Source: Bacillota bacterium
Lineage (GTDB): Bacteria; Bacillota; Clostridia; Oscillospirales; Ruminococcaceae
Assembly: GCA_023396225.1 (NCBI GenBank)
Contig: JAEWWT010000010.1
Span: forward strand, 62,001-126,000
Reading direction: 5' to 3'
Length of the DNA: 64,000 bases
Under the pieces are notes generated by a model. The model was not told where the DNA came from. It saw only the letters and a list, made by a program, of their open reading frames with translations, and searched no databases. The translations under genes and the position numbers were made by a program. Positions 8,719-16,780 of the stretch are shown in pieces (the first letter of the stretch is position 1; each line of letters opens with the position of its first letter).

Positions 8719-8998
8719 TACTTTTAATGAAATTTAATATTTGCAAGAAACAATTTTAAGATATTCATTTCAGAAAATATACTCCTAACTTGATTATAAT
8801 TTTATATTTCAATGTAAATTAGGATAATATCAATATTTTGAAGTTTAATCTTGTTTTTATGCGTTGCTTCAAGTTTTTATTTTTGCAAGATAAATATTTG
8901 GAACTTTTGACAAAGCCTAGACGGGATGAAGTAATTCAGTATCCCGATTAAGAAGATATTAAGCTTGTTCAACATTATTTCTGTGTAATTGTAAATAC
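8719..8998. other. Gene-free stretch between gdhA promoter and LUD gene
   Basis: AT-rich with no ORF carrying a ribosome-binding site. It holds one unexplained hairpin at 8922-8946 (CGGGAT/ATCCCG, 13-nt loop), just after a TTGACA-like hexamer. Confidence 0.4.
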
Positions 8999-9035
8999 AA
9001 AACAGCTCGCAGTCCAGTTTGAAATGCAAGCTGTT
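8999..9035 (-). terminator. Terminator of the LUD gene
   Basis: An 11-bp stem with one mismatch (AACAGCTTGCA with TGCGAGCTGTT on the minus strand), followed by TTTTG. It lies 9 bp after the LUD stop codon. Confidence 0.7.
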
Positions 9036-9043
9036 ATAAATTC

Positions 9044-9712
9044 TTAAAATCCTAATGAGTCATTTATTATAATTACCTTAATTCTGTTTTTTATTCTCTG
9101 CTGTGCTGAAACAAGGTAATTACAACAGATACGCTGATCACTTTTACATCCCGCTGTCATTTCGTTGTTATCAGATGTACAAGACATGCAGAGCCCTTTT
9201 TCATAACAATATGTTTTGTATTCAAGTCTTTTTGCATTGCATGGTGCGGCTATGTTCTTGACTCTTTTTATTGCTTCATCAAGATTAGAGACTATTTTAT
9301 TATATCCGGCAACAATTATTACTGATTTCGGCCCATAGCATATTGCAGCAACTCTGTTGCTGGTGCCGTCAACATTGTAAAGTTCGCCATTTTCAGTTAT
9401 TGCATTAGCACTGCAAAGAAATGTATCAGCAAAGAAAGCCTGAAGGTAACAATTTCTCTGTTCATCACCAGACAAACCTGTTGAGTCAAGAAAATTATAC
9501 CTTCCTGACATAAGAAGGTCAGTGATTCCGGCTTCCTTAAGTGTCATAGAACCACCTTTTGCAATGGTGCTGCCTTCTTCAAGAAGAGATTCAACAATTG
9601 AAACAGCATCTTCTTTTGTTTCCGCATAAAATGTCTGCATATTGTTGCTTTCGAGATTTTTTCTGGTTCTTTCAATTTTTTGTCTGATATTTTCTTTTAA
9701 ACAGTCATTCAT
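9044..9712 (-). CDS. LUD-domain protein (LutC/DUF162-like)
   Basis: A ~222-residue member of the LUD family associated with lactate utilisation and iron-sulfur oxidoreductases. The sequence STIAKGGSMTLKEAGI, then YNFLDSTGLSGDEQRNCYLQAF and AICYGPKSVIIVAGYNKIV, is characteristic of the DUF1121 branch. The C-terminal third has several cysteines (CYEKGLCMSC...CKSDQRICC) that could bind metal. LutA and LutB partners are absent here, so a lactate role is not supported by context. AGAAAGG touches an ATG at 9724, and the ATG 12 nt on, at 9712, is the likelier start. Confidence 0.75.
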   Translation of the reverse strand: MNDCLKENIRQKIERTRKNLESNNMQTFYAETKEDAVSIVESLLEEGSTIAKGGSMTLKEAGITDLLMSGRYNFLDSTGLSGDEQRNCYLQAFFADTFLCSANAITENGELYNVDGTSNRVAAICYGPKSVIIVAGYNKIVSNLDEAIKRVKNIAAPCNAKRLEYKTYCYEKGLCMSCTSDNNEMTAGCKSDQRICCNYLVSAQQRIKNRIKVIIINDSLGF

Positions 9713-9885
9713 AAAAATCCCCATTCCTTTCTGCTACTTGTTTTTTCTTCTTTTAATTTATTATATCATAAAAAATTAATTATTTTAACACATAATTTTA
9801 ATTTTTGTATATTTAGCTAATATTTCAAAATATTTTTAGAACTTTTGAATACAATCTATCTTATAATTAATTAAACATATTATAG

Positions 9886-9991
9886 AAATACCGCACAATA
9901 CGTTTCTATCAATTTTCAAAACAGGCTCATTAACGTATTTTCGCTGTTTCTCAAATCGATGAAACGTAGCCTGAGGCTTTGTGCAGTATTT
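9886..9991 (+). repeat. Interspersed foldable repeat R1, copy 1
   Basis: About 106 bp with near-perfect terminal inverted repeats (AAATACCGCACAA...TTGTGCAGTATTT), a nested pair TACGTTTC/GAAACGTA and a small hairpin AGCC-TGA-GGCT. Related copies lie at 25742, 35048 and 61643, all in the same orientation. Here it sits between the divergent LUD and ATPase genes. Confidence 0.88.
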
Positions 9992-10157
9992 CCTTATGTT
10001 GAATTAACACAGAATAAATAGCACAAAGTAATGGTGATTAATATGTTTTATGACTAAAATAATTACTTTATCAGCAAACAGACAATATATATACTGGAAC
10101 AAAATTAATCAGAATACATAGTATAAATTAAAAATCTGATTAATGGAGTTGATTATT

Positions 10158-11219
10158 TTGAATATGCACAGATATTTTCTTGGGGGTGCGTCGCCAAATG
10201 GTTTTGTAACAAAGTTCGGGGATCAGATCGATGATACAGAATATTGTACATACATAATCAAGGGCGGCCCTGGTACCGGCAAATCAACACTAATGAAAAA
10301 AATTGCAGAGACTTTTCCTGATGAAGATAAAGACATCTATTACTGTTCTGCAGACCCGGGTTCTCTTGATGCTGTTGTGTTGAAAAATTATAAAGTTACC
10401 TTTGTTGATGGAACAGCGCCTCATGTTTTTGATCCGGAGTATCCGGGTGCAGTTCAGAAAATATTGAATCTGGGCGAATATTGGGATCTTTCAAGACTAA
10501 TAAACAATAAGGATTCTATAATCGAAATACAGAATGAGTATGCACAGTATCATTTAAGATGCCGAAGATTTATAGCAGCTCTTGCATCTGTCACCAGTGA
10601 CACAATACATATCACGTCTTCTCTTTTGAATAAAGAAAAGCTTAACAATTTCATAGAAAGACTCTCAAAAAAGATCATTCCAAAGAACGAGAAAAAGGAT
10701 GAAGGGAAAATTATTTTCAAACAGCTGTCAGCACTTACCCCTAAGGGCTATATGACATTTGTTCCGAAAGACTGCGATGTTTTTCTTATCAATGATCCTT
10801 ATTTTTCGGGAACAGATTTATTCCTGAGAGAATTTACTGATATTCTCAATGAAAGCGGATATGATGTTATTGTCAGCAAATGTACAGTACAGAACGGCAA
10901 TATGTTTGAACATATCTACATTCCTGAGCTTAATACAGCGTTTATCTCCTCAAACACTATTAATGAAGTTACTGTCCAAAGTGAAAAGGTTATCAACTTC
11001 ATGAGATTTTACAATAAAGAAGCTTTAAAAGAAAAGAAAGCACGCATCAAGTTTAATAAAAAGGCTGTATCCGATCTGCTTGCAGGTGCAGTTGAATGTC
11101 TGGTAAATGCAAAGGCAACACATGACTTGCTTGAAGAATACTACATTGGTGCAACCGATTTTGACGGAATCAACAGACTTGTTTATAAGCTCATTTCTGA
11201 AATAAAGAGCAAAGCATGA
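10158..11219 (+). CDS. P-loop ATPase of the PRK06851 type, unknown function
   Basis: A ~350-residue protein resembling the uncharacterised clostridial PRK06851 ATPase family. A short N-terminal segment (MHRYFLGGASPNGF) is followed by the Walker A motif IIKGGPGTGKSTLMKKI near residue 40. A second conserved block, DVFLINDPYFSGTDLFLREF, sits near 220. GGAG at 10145-10148 is 9 nt from TTG 10158 and 15 nt from ATG 10164, so the start may be either; ATG 10143 overlaps the SD and is unlikely. It stands alone, with repeat R1 upstream and a large hairpin downstream. The biochemical role is unknown. Confidence 0.65.
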   Translation: MNMHRYFLGGASPNGFVTKFGDQIDDTEYCTYIIKGGPGTGKSTLMKKIAETFPDEDKDIYYCSADPGSLDAVVLKNYKVTFVDGTAPHVFDPEYPGAVQKILNLGEYWDLSRLINNKDSIIEIQNEYAQYHLRCRRFIAALASVTSDTIHITSSLLNKEKLNNFIERLSKKIIPKNEKKDEGKIIFKQLSALTPKGYMTFVPKDCDVFLINDPYFSGTDLFLREFTDILNESGYDVIVSKCTVQNGNMFEHIYIPELNTAFISSNTINEVTVQSEKVINFMRFYNKEALKEKKARIKFNKKAVSDLLAGAVECLVNAKATHDLLEEYYIGATDFDGINRLVYKLISEIKSKA

Positions 11220-11225
11220 ATAGAA

Positions 11226-11282
11226 AATCAGTGCAGAAGAACAGCCCGATAATAACCGGACAAAAAATCTCCTGCACTGATT
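11226..11282 (-). terminator. Long hairpin, possible terminator
   Basis: An 11-bp stem, AATCAGTGCAG (11226-11236) with CTGCACTGATT (11272-11282), over a 35-nt loop. On the minus strand it is followed by TTTTC, so it could end the small membrane-peptide gene; it may also stop the ATPase transcript. Confidence 0.5.
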
Positions 11283-11306
11283 CAGTATTAACCCCAAAGA
11301 ATTATA

Positions 11307-11417
11307 TTATTTTTTCTTTTTGAATAGCATTATGAGTAGCTTTATTGAAACAACTATTACCAAAATAAGCAGTATAGTATTGATTATCGTAATTAATAAT
11401 GTTATATTGCTTAGCAT
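11307..11417 (-). CDS. 36-residue single-span membrane peptide
   Basis: A small ORF starting MLSNITLLITIIN, with one continuous hydrophobic segment of about 28 residues and a C-terminus ending in four lysines. GAAAGG precedes the ATG by about 12 nt, and an AT-rich -10-like stretch lies upstream. The composition is what small tail-lysine membrane proteins look like, but I know no named homologue. It lies between the 3' ends of the ATPase and tcdA. A plus-strand ORF over the same bases lacks a ribosome-binding site. A leader peptide or a type I toxin-like peptide are alternatives; no antisense RNA is evident. Confidence 0.4.
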   Translation of the reverse strand: MLSNITLLITIINTILLILVIVVSIKLLIMLFKKKK

Positions 11418-11533
11418 ATTGTATCACTACCTTTCAAATAAAACTATATACTTATATTACCATAATTATATTAATAAAGCAATGCATTTTAAACAAATAT
11501 ATCTGTGCAGATAAAAATAAGAATTGACCTGAA

Positions 11534-12238
11534 TTATTTTATAATATCCTTTATAACTTCCCCTGCAATTATAAGTCCTGCAACAGACGGGCAGAAGGCT
11601 ATGCTTCCGGGTACTGGCTTTCTGCTCGACTGGCTGTCCAAAGCATTTTTATGTGTTACCGGTATTTCTGTTGAATACAGCACTTTAAGCTTTTTAATTC
11701 CACGACGTTTCAGTTCATAACGCATAACTCTTGCAAGCGGGCAGACAGAAGTTTTATATATGTCTGTAATCTGAAATTTAGTAGGGTCAAGCTTGTTGCC
11801 TGTCCCCATACTGCAGATGATAGGTATATTTTTTTCTTTTGCACGTTCTATAAGAGTAAGCTTTGCAGAAACAGTATCAATTGCGTCAACAATATAATCA
11901 AGGCCGTTCATATCAAACTCATCCGCATTGTCAGGCATATAAAACATCTTTAAAGGTACAGCATCACAATCAGGATTAATGTCCTTAACACGTTCTGCTG
12001 CAACGTCAGCCTTGTATCTTCCGATTGTGGAAGTGAGAGCAACAAGCTGACGGTTTATGTTTGATTCAGCAACAACATCATTGTCAACTATAACAATTCT
12101 GCCAATTCCGCACCTTGCAAGAGCCTCAATAACATATGAACCGACACCACCTGCACCGAATACAGCAACGGACGAGCCATTAAGCTTTATTATTGCATCT
12201 TCGCCGATCAAAAGTTCTGTTCTCTGAAATTTTTCCAA
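11534..12238 (-). CDS. tcdA: tRNA threonylcarbamoyladenosine dehydratase
   Basis: A 234-residue ThiF/E1-like enzyme of the TcdA (CsdL) family, which cyclises t6A37 in tRNA in an ATP-dependent step. The nucleotide-binding glycine motif VAVFGAGGVGSYVIEALAR is at ~24-42. The metal- and ATP-contacting block SNINRQL is near 60, and DAIDTVSAKL near 118. The start is TTG (12236-12238), with AGAAAGG about 12 nt upstream. The leader shares a ~40-nt hairpin segment with the leader of the AraC gene. Confidence 0.92.
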   Translation of the reverse strand: MEKFQRTELLIGEDAIIKLNGSSVAVFGAGGVGSYVIEALARCGIGRIVIVDNDVVAESNINRQLVALTSTIGRYKADVAAERVKDINPDCDAVPLKMFYMPDNADEFDMNGLDYIVDAIDTVSAKLTLIERAKEKNIPIICSMGTGNKLDPTKFQITDIYKTSVCPLARVMRYELKRRGIKKLKVLYSTEIPVTHKNALDSQSSRKPVPGSIAFCPSVAGLIIAGEVIKDIIK

Positions 12239-12335
12239 GTTATGACCATACCTTTCTGAGTTTTTTTGTCTGCAAATCGAGGCAACAGAATTTCAGTAAC
12301 ATAACTCGTAGATTGAAAGATTTATATTTCAATCT
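12239..12335 (-). promoter_or_regulatory. Structured leader of tcdA
   Basis: On the minus strand: a hairpin GATTGAAA...TTTCAATC (12311-12318 with 12327-12334), then GAGTT (12303-12307) able to pair with AACTC (12258-12262), which abuts the SD AGAAAGG (12251-12257). Together with the AraC and GntR leaders this defines a repeated element. Confidence 0.5.
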
Positions 12336-12555
12336 TTATCTCCGAAAAACTGCATATTTACTAATATAACTGTGATTATAGCATTAATAGTCAGAAAGTC
12401 AAGGTGTATGCAGGTATAAAGCTTTATATAATGTAAAAAAATTAAAAATATGATTGATTATGAATGAATTATGTGATATGATTATTTCATATTGTTATGT
12501 AATCAAGCCACTTTTATGCTTGGTGCATATATTCTATTATCTGGGAGGATTCAAA

Positions 12556-15183
12556 ATGAAAAAAGAGCTGTCAAAGCTTTATGAGCCTAAGGAAGTTGAA
12601 GATAAAATATATAAGTTCTGGATGGACAATGAATGCTTCAAGGCTACTGTTGACAAGAAGAAAAAGCCTTATACAATTGTAATTCCGCCTCCAAACATCA
12701 CAGGTCAGCTCCATATGGGACATGCCCTTGATGAAACATTCCAGGATATTCTTATCAGATGGAAGAGAATGTCCGGATATTCTGCTCTCTGGGTTCCTGG
12801 CACAGACCATGCTGCTATTGCAACAGAAGCTAAGATTGTTGAAGCAATGCGTAAGGAAGGTATTCCTTCAAAGGAAGCAATCGGACGTGAAGCTTTTATG
12901 GAACGTGCATGGAAATGGAAGGAACAGTACAGCGGACGTATCGTTGAACAGCTTATGAAACTCGGTTCATCATGCGATTGGTCAAGACTGCGCTTTACAA
13001 TGGATGAAGGCTGTTCAAAGGCAGTTAAGGAAGTTTTCGTAAATCTATATAATAAGGGCCTTATCTACAGAGGCGAAAGACTTATAAGCTGGTGTCCTTA
13101 CTGTAAGACATCAATTTCTGATGCAGAAGTAAACTATGAGGATCAGGCAGGCCATTTCTGGCATTTAAGATATCCGTTGGCAGATGGAAGCGGCGAGTAT
13201 TTACAGCTTGCAACAACCCGTCCTGAAACATTGCTGGGTGATACAGCAGTTGCTGTAAATCCTAACGATGACAGATATAAGAAATATATCGGCAAAAATG
13301 TAATTCTTCCGCTTGTAGGACGTGAAATTCCTGTTGTTGCTGATGATTATGTTGCCGTTGATTTTGGAACAGGTGTAGTTAAAATTACTCCTGCACATGA
13401 CCCTAACGACTTTGAAGTAGGACTTCGTCACAATCTTCCTGTAATAAACGTTATGACCGATGATGCAAAGATTACTGATGATTATCCTAAGTATGCAGGC
13501 ATGGACAGATATGAAGCAAGAAAAGCTATCGTTGAAGACCTTGACAAAGAAGGCTTCCTTGTTAAAATTGAAGACCATGAGCATAATGTTGGAACTTGCT
13601 ACCGTTGTTCTACAACAGTTGAACCAAGAGTTTCAACACAGTGGTTTGTTAAGATGGAACCTCTTGCAAAGCCTGCTATTGACGCAGTAAAGACCGGCGA
13701 AACAAAGTTTGTTCCTGAACGTTTTGAGAAGATTTATTTCCATTGGCTTGAAAACATCAGAGATTGGTGTATTTCACGTCAGATATGGTGGGGACATCAG
13801 GTTCCTGCATTTTACTGTGATGACTGCGGAGAAATGGTTGTTACAAAGGAAGAAAAGCCTGTTTGCCCTAAATGTGGAAAACCAATGCGTCAGGACAGTG
13901 ATACTCTTGATACATGGTTCTCATCAGCATTATGGCCTTTCTCAACACTTGGCTGGCCTGAAAATACAGAGGATCTTGAATATTTCTATCCTACAAATAC
14001 ACTTGTTACAGCTTATGATATTATTTTCTTCTGGGTTGTAAGAATGATGTTCAGCGGTATTGAACATATGGGTAAGGTTCCTTTTGATACAGTTCTTATC
14101 CATGGACTTATGCGTGATTCTCAGGGAAGAAAGATGTCCAAGTCGCTTGGCAATGGTATTGATCCGCTTGTTGTAATTGATAACTACGGCGCTGATGCAT
14201 TAAGATTTATGCTTGCAACAGGTAACTCACCTGGAAATGATATGCGTTTCTCCGAAGAAAAGATTAAGTCATCAAGAAATTTTGCTAACAAGGTATGGAA
14301 TGCGTCAAGATTTATCATGATGAATCTTCCAGATAATTTCAAGCTTAATGGACTTCCTGAAAACCTCAATGTTGAGGACAAGTGGGTAATAAGTAAGTTT
14401 AATACACTTGCTAAGGAAGTCAATGAAAACCTTGATAAATTTGAAATTGGTGTTGCTGTTCAGAAGCTTTACGATTTTATCTGGGATATTTACTGTGACT
14501 GGTATATCGAGCTTACAAAACCAAGAATCCAGGCTGGCGGAGAAACTGCCAAAACTGCACAGACTGTACTTGTATGGGTAATGCAGGGTATGCTTAAGCT
14601 GCTCCATCCATTCATGCCGTTCATAACTGAAGAAATATGGACAGCTGTTTCAGACAGCGAAACACCTATTATGCTTTCTGATTTCCCTGTTTATGATGAA
14701 AAGCTTTATTTCGAAAAGGAAGAATCAGATTTTGAGAAGATTATTTCTGCTATCAGGGCAACAAGAAACCGTCGCTCAGAGATGAATGTTCCACCGTCTG
14801 TTAAGGCTGCTCTTCATATTGAAACAGCAGAAACAGCAATCTTTGAGCAGGGAAGACTTTTCTTTGAAAGACTTGCATCAGCCTCAGAAATTATTATAGC
14901 TGAAAAGGCTGAAATTGAAGATGCAGTTACAGTTGTAACAGATTGTGCAAGAATATTTATTCCTCTTTCCGAACTTGTTGACAAGGAAAAGGAACTTGCA
15001 AGACTTAATAAGGAAAAAGAAGCAGTTCAGAAGGATATTGATTTTTCAAATGGTAAGCTGAACAATCAGGGATTTATTTCAAAAGCTCCTGAACAGCAGA
15101 TTGAAGCCGAAAAGGCAAAGCTTGCAAAGGCTCAGGAAAAGATGGCTAAAATTGAACAGTCAATTTCCGCCTTCAATAAATAA
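12556..15183 (+). CDS. valS: Valyl-tRNA synthetase
   Basis: An 875-residue class Ia aminoacyl-tRNA synthetase charging tRNA-Val. HIGH-type motif PPPNITGQLHMGHAL (~45) and KMSKS motif GRKMSKSLGN (~525) are intact. An editing (CP1) domain lies between them, with a zinc-binding segment (CDDCG...CPKCG). The C-terminal ~65 residues are the usual coiled-coil arm (KEKELARLNKEKEAV). The start is set by GGGAGG 7 nt before ATG 12556; the longer reading frame upstream has no SD. I looked for a T-box in the leader and found none. Confidence 0.98.
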   Translation: MKKELSKLYEPKEVEDKIYKFWMDNECFKATVDKKKKPYTIVIPPPNITGQLHMGHALDETFQDILIRWKRMSGYSALWVPGTDHAAIATEAKIVEAMRKEGIPSKEAIGREAFMERAWKWKEQYSGRIVEQLMKLGSSCDWSRLRFTMDEGCSKAVKEVFVNLYNKGLIYRGERLISWCPYCKTSISDAEVNYEDQAGHFWHLRYPLADGSGEYLQLATTRPETLLGDTAVAVNPNDDRYKKYIGKNVILPLVGREIPVVADDYVAVDFGTGVVKITPAHDPNDFEVGLRHNLPVINVMTDDAKITDDYPKYAGMDRYEARKAIVEDLDKEGFLVKIEDHEHNVGTCYRCSTTVEPRVSTQWFVKMEPLAKPAIDAVKTGETKFVPERFEKIYFHWLENIRDWCISRQIWWGHQVPAFYCDDCGEMVVTKEEKPVCPKCGKPMRQDSDTLDTWFSSALWPFSTLGWPENTEDLEYFYPTNTLVTAYDIIFFWVVRMMFSGIEHMGKVPFDTVLIHGLMRDSQGRKMSKSLGNGIDPLVVIDNYGADALRFMLATGNSPGNDMRFSEEKIKSSRNFANKVWNASRFIMMNLPDNFKLNGLPENLNVEDKWVISKFNTLAKEVNENLDKFEIGVAVQKLYDFIWDIYCDWYIELTKPRIQAGGETAKTAQTVLVWVMQGMLKLLHPFMPFITEEIWTAVSDSETPIMLSDFPVYDEKLYFEKEESDFEKIISAIRATRNRRSEMNVPPSVKAALHIETAETAIFEQGRLFFERLASASEIIIAEKAEIEDAVTVVTDCARIFIPLSELVDKEKELARLNKEKEAVQKDIDFSNGKLNNQGFISKAPEQQIEAEKAKLAKAQEKMAKIEQSISAFNK

Positions 15184-15189
15184 TTAAAT

Positions 15190-15215
15190 TGGGGCAGGGT
15201 TAAAGTCTTGCCCCA
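15190..15215 (+). terminator. GC-rich hairpin after valS
   Basis: TGGGGCA (15190-15196) pairs with TGCCCCA (15209-15215). No T run follows, so termination is weak; folC may be partly cotranscribed with valS, a common clostridial pairing. Confidence 0.45.
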
Positions 15216-15275
15216 TTACCATAGCTATATTATTGTTATTAAATCCCTCTGGAGTTTACTTTAAGGAGTGGTGAT

Positions 15276-16547
15276 ATGCAGATTTTTGAGGCGATGCAGT
15301 TTCTTAATTCTTTTTCTAAGCTTGGAAAAAGAGTAACGGATCTGTCAAGGTTTCAGACGCTGATGAACAGACTCGGTAACCCTCAGGATAAACTCAAATT
15401 TATCCACGTTGCAGGAACAAACGGCAAGGGATCAGTTGTCAGAATGCTTGCTAATATGCTTACAAAAGCTAAGTACAAAACAGGTGAATTCACATCACCT
15501 TATATTTACACTTATAATGACAGAATTAAAATAGACGGAATAAATATTTCTGATCAGGAATTGTGCGCTATCCTTGAATCAGTAGCCCCCGCACTTCATA
15601 TGGACAACGGATATTCCCAGTTTGAAATAACAACTGCAATTGCATTCTTGTATTTTTATTGGCAGAAGTGTGATGTTGTAGTTCTTGAAACAGGACTTGG
15701 AGGTTTATTTGACTGCACAAATATAATTAAAAATCCTGCTGTTACAGTTATTACTTCAATTTCACTGGATCATATGAAAATACTTGGAAAAACAATTGAA
15801 GAAATTGCAAAGCAGAAGGCTGGTATAATAAAGCCTTCCTGCCCGGTAATTCTTGCTCCTTATAATAAAGAGTCTGTAAGAAAAATTATGTACAATACAG
15901 CTTCAGTAAATGGATCTTACTTTTATGTTCCTGATACACAGCGTCTTAGAATAATCAGTTCTGATTTAGCAGGCAATCAGTTTATCTATAAGAATTATGA
16001 ATACCGAACACAAATGGCAGGAATACATCAGATTACAAATGCACTTACTGCAATTGAAACTGCAAAGGTGCTTTGTCATTCGGAATTTGGAAACCTTGAT
16101 TTCCCGCATATTTATGAGGGTATAAAAACTGCAATGATGCCGTCAAGATGTCAGGTAATAAGGGAAAAAGATCCTGTTTTTATTGTAGACGGAGCGCACA
16201 ATCCTGATGGAATGAAAACTCTTGCAGACTTTATCAAGAAAATGCCTCAGCATCCTAAAATTTTGGTTTGTGGTATGCTTCAGGACAAGGATTGGGTAAA
16301 CACGATAAATGAGATAACGCCATATATAGACAGAGCTATCTGTGTTGATGGATTTACTGCAAATACTGTTTTTGCTCCTGTGCTTGCTGACAGGTTCAGT
16401 GATGCTGAAACTGCAAGCATAGATAATGCAGTTGTAAGAGCATTACGGCTGTCCGGTGAAGGCGGAATGGTGATATGTGCAGGTTCGTTGTATCTTTCCT
16501 CTGCACTGCTTAAAACAAGAAGTGTTAACGATTACAACTTGAGATAA
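15276..16547 (+). CDS. folC: Folylpolyglutamate synthase / dihydrofolate synthase
   Basis: A 423-residue Mur-ligase-fold enzyme adding glutamate to folates (and possibly to dihydropteroate). The P-loop VAGTNGKGSVVRML is near residue 45, the folate-site segment TGEFTSPYIYTYNDRI near 72, and the central Mur block ETGLGG near 135. The C-terminal domain contains VDGAHNPDGM. AAGGAG precedes the ATG. It follows valS by 92 bp, as in many Firmicutes. Confidence 0.95.
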   Translation: MQIFEAMQFLNSFSKLGKRVTDLSRFQTLMNRLGNPQDKLKFIHVAGTNGKGSVVRMLANMLTKAKYKTGEFTSPYIYTYNDRIKIDGINISDQELCAILESVAPALHMDNGYSQFEITTAIAFLYFYWQKCDVVVLETGLGGLFDCTNIIKNPAVTVITSISLDHMKILGKTIEEIAKQKAGIIKPSCPVILAPYNKESVRKIMYNTASVNGSYFYVPDTQRLRIISSDLAGNQFIYKNYEYRTQMAGIHQITNALTAIETAKVLCHSEFGNLDFPHIYEGIKTAMMPSRCQVIREKDPVFIVDGAHNPDGMKTLADFIKKMPQHPKILVCGMLQDKDWVNTINEITPYIDRAICVDGFTANTVFAPVLADRFSDAETASIDNAVVRALRLSGEGGMVICAGSLYLSSALLKTRSVNDYNLR

Positions 16548-16651
16548 TATTGCGTCGTTTTTATTCCTTATTATTACAATTATGACAAATTTTTTGTTGT
16601 AACTGCACAACTGCCTGCAAGAAAATTTTATGTTTTATTTTATAAAATTTG

Positions 16652-16680
16652 TTGTGTTTAAACGTTTAAGATGTTATAAT
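16652..16680 (+). promoter_or_regulatory. Cellobiose phosphorylase promoter with embedded LacI-type operator
   Basis: TTGTGT (16652-16657), a 17-nt spacer, and TATAAT (16675-16680) with an extended TG. A perfect 12-bp palindrome TTAAACGTTTAA (16658-16669) fills the spacer, where a repressor would block polymerase. The central CG palindrome is typical of LacI/GalR-family sites. The same core plus flank (TAAACGTTTAAGAT) recurs upstream of the GH5 cellulase. Confidence 0.7.
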
Positions 16681-16780
16681 GTGAGTATAGTTATGCTATG
16701 GATATAGCATTCATTTTTGCAATATCCGTATATTCACAATTGCGGATACATTTATTATTATAAAGAATGAGGTATGTAGG

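Noticed and set aside
9886..9991. R1 repeats as ends of an insertion sequence
   Set aside because: Elements are only ~108 bp, contain no transposase remnant, and I could not identify clear target duplications.
11320..11514. Plus-strand 64-codon ORF rich in hydrophobic residues
   Set aside because: No ribosome-binding site; its hydrophobicity mirrors the better-supported 36-residue ORF on the opposite strand.
12239..12555. Possible T-box upstream of valS
   Set aside because: No AGGTGGNACCGCG-like sequence or terminator pair in this leader; none ahead of metG either.
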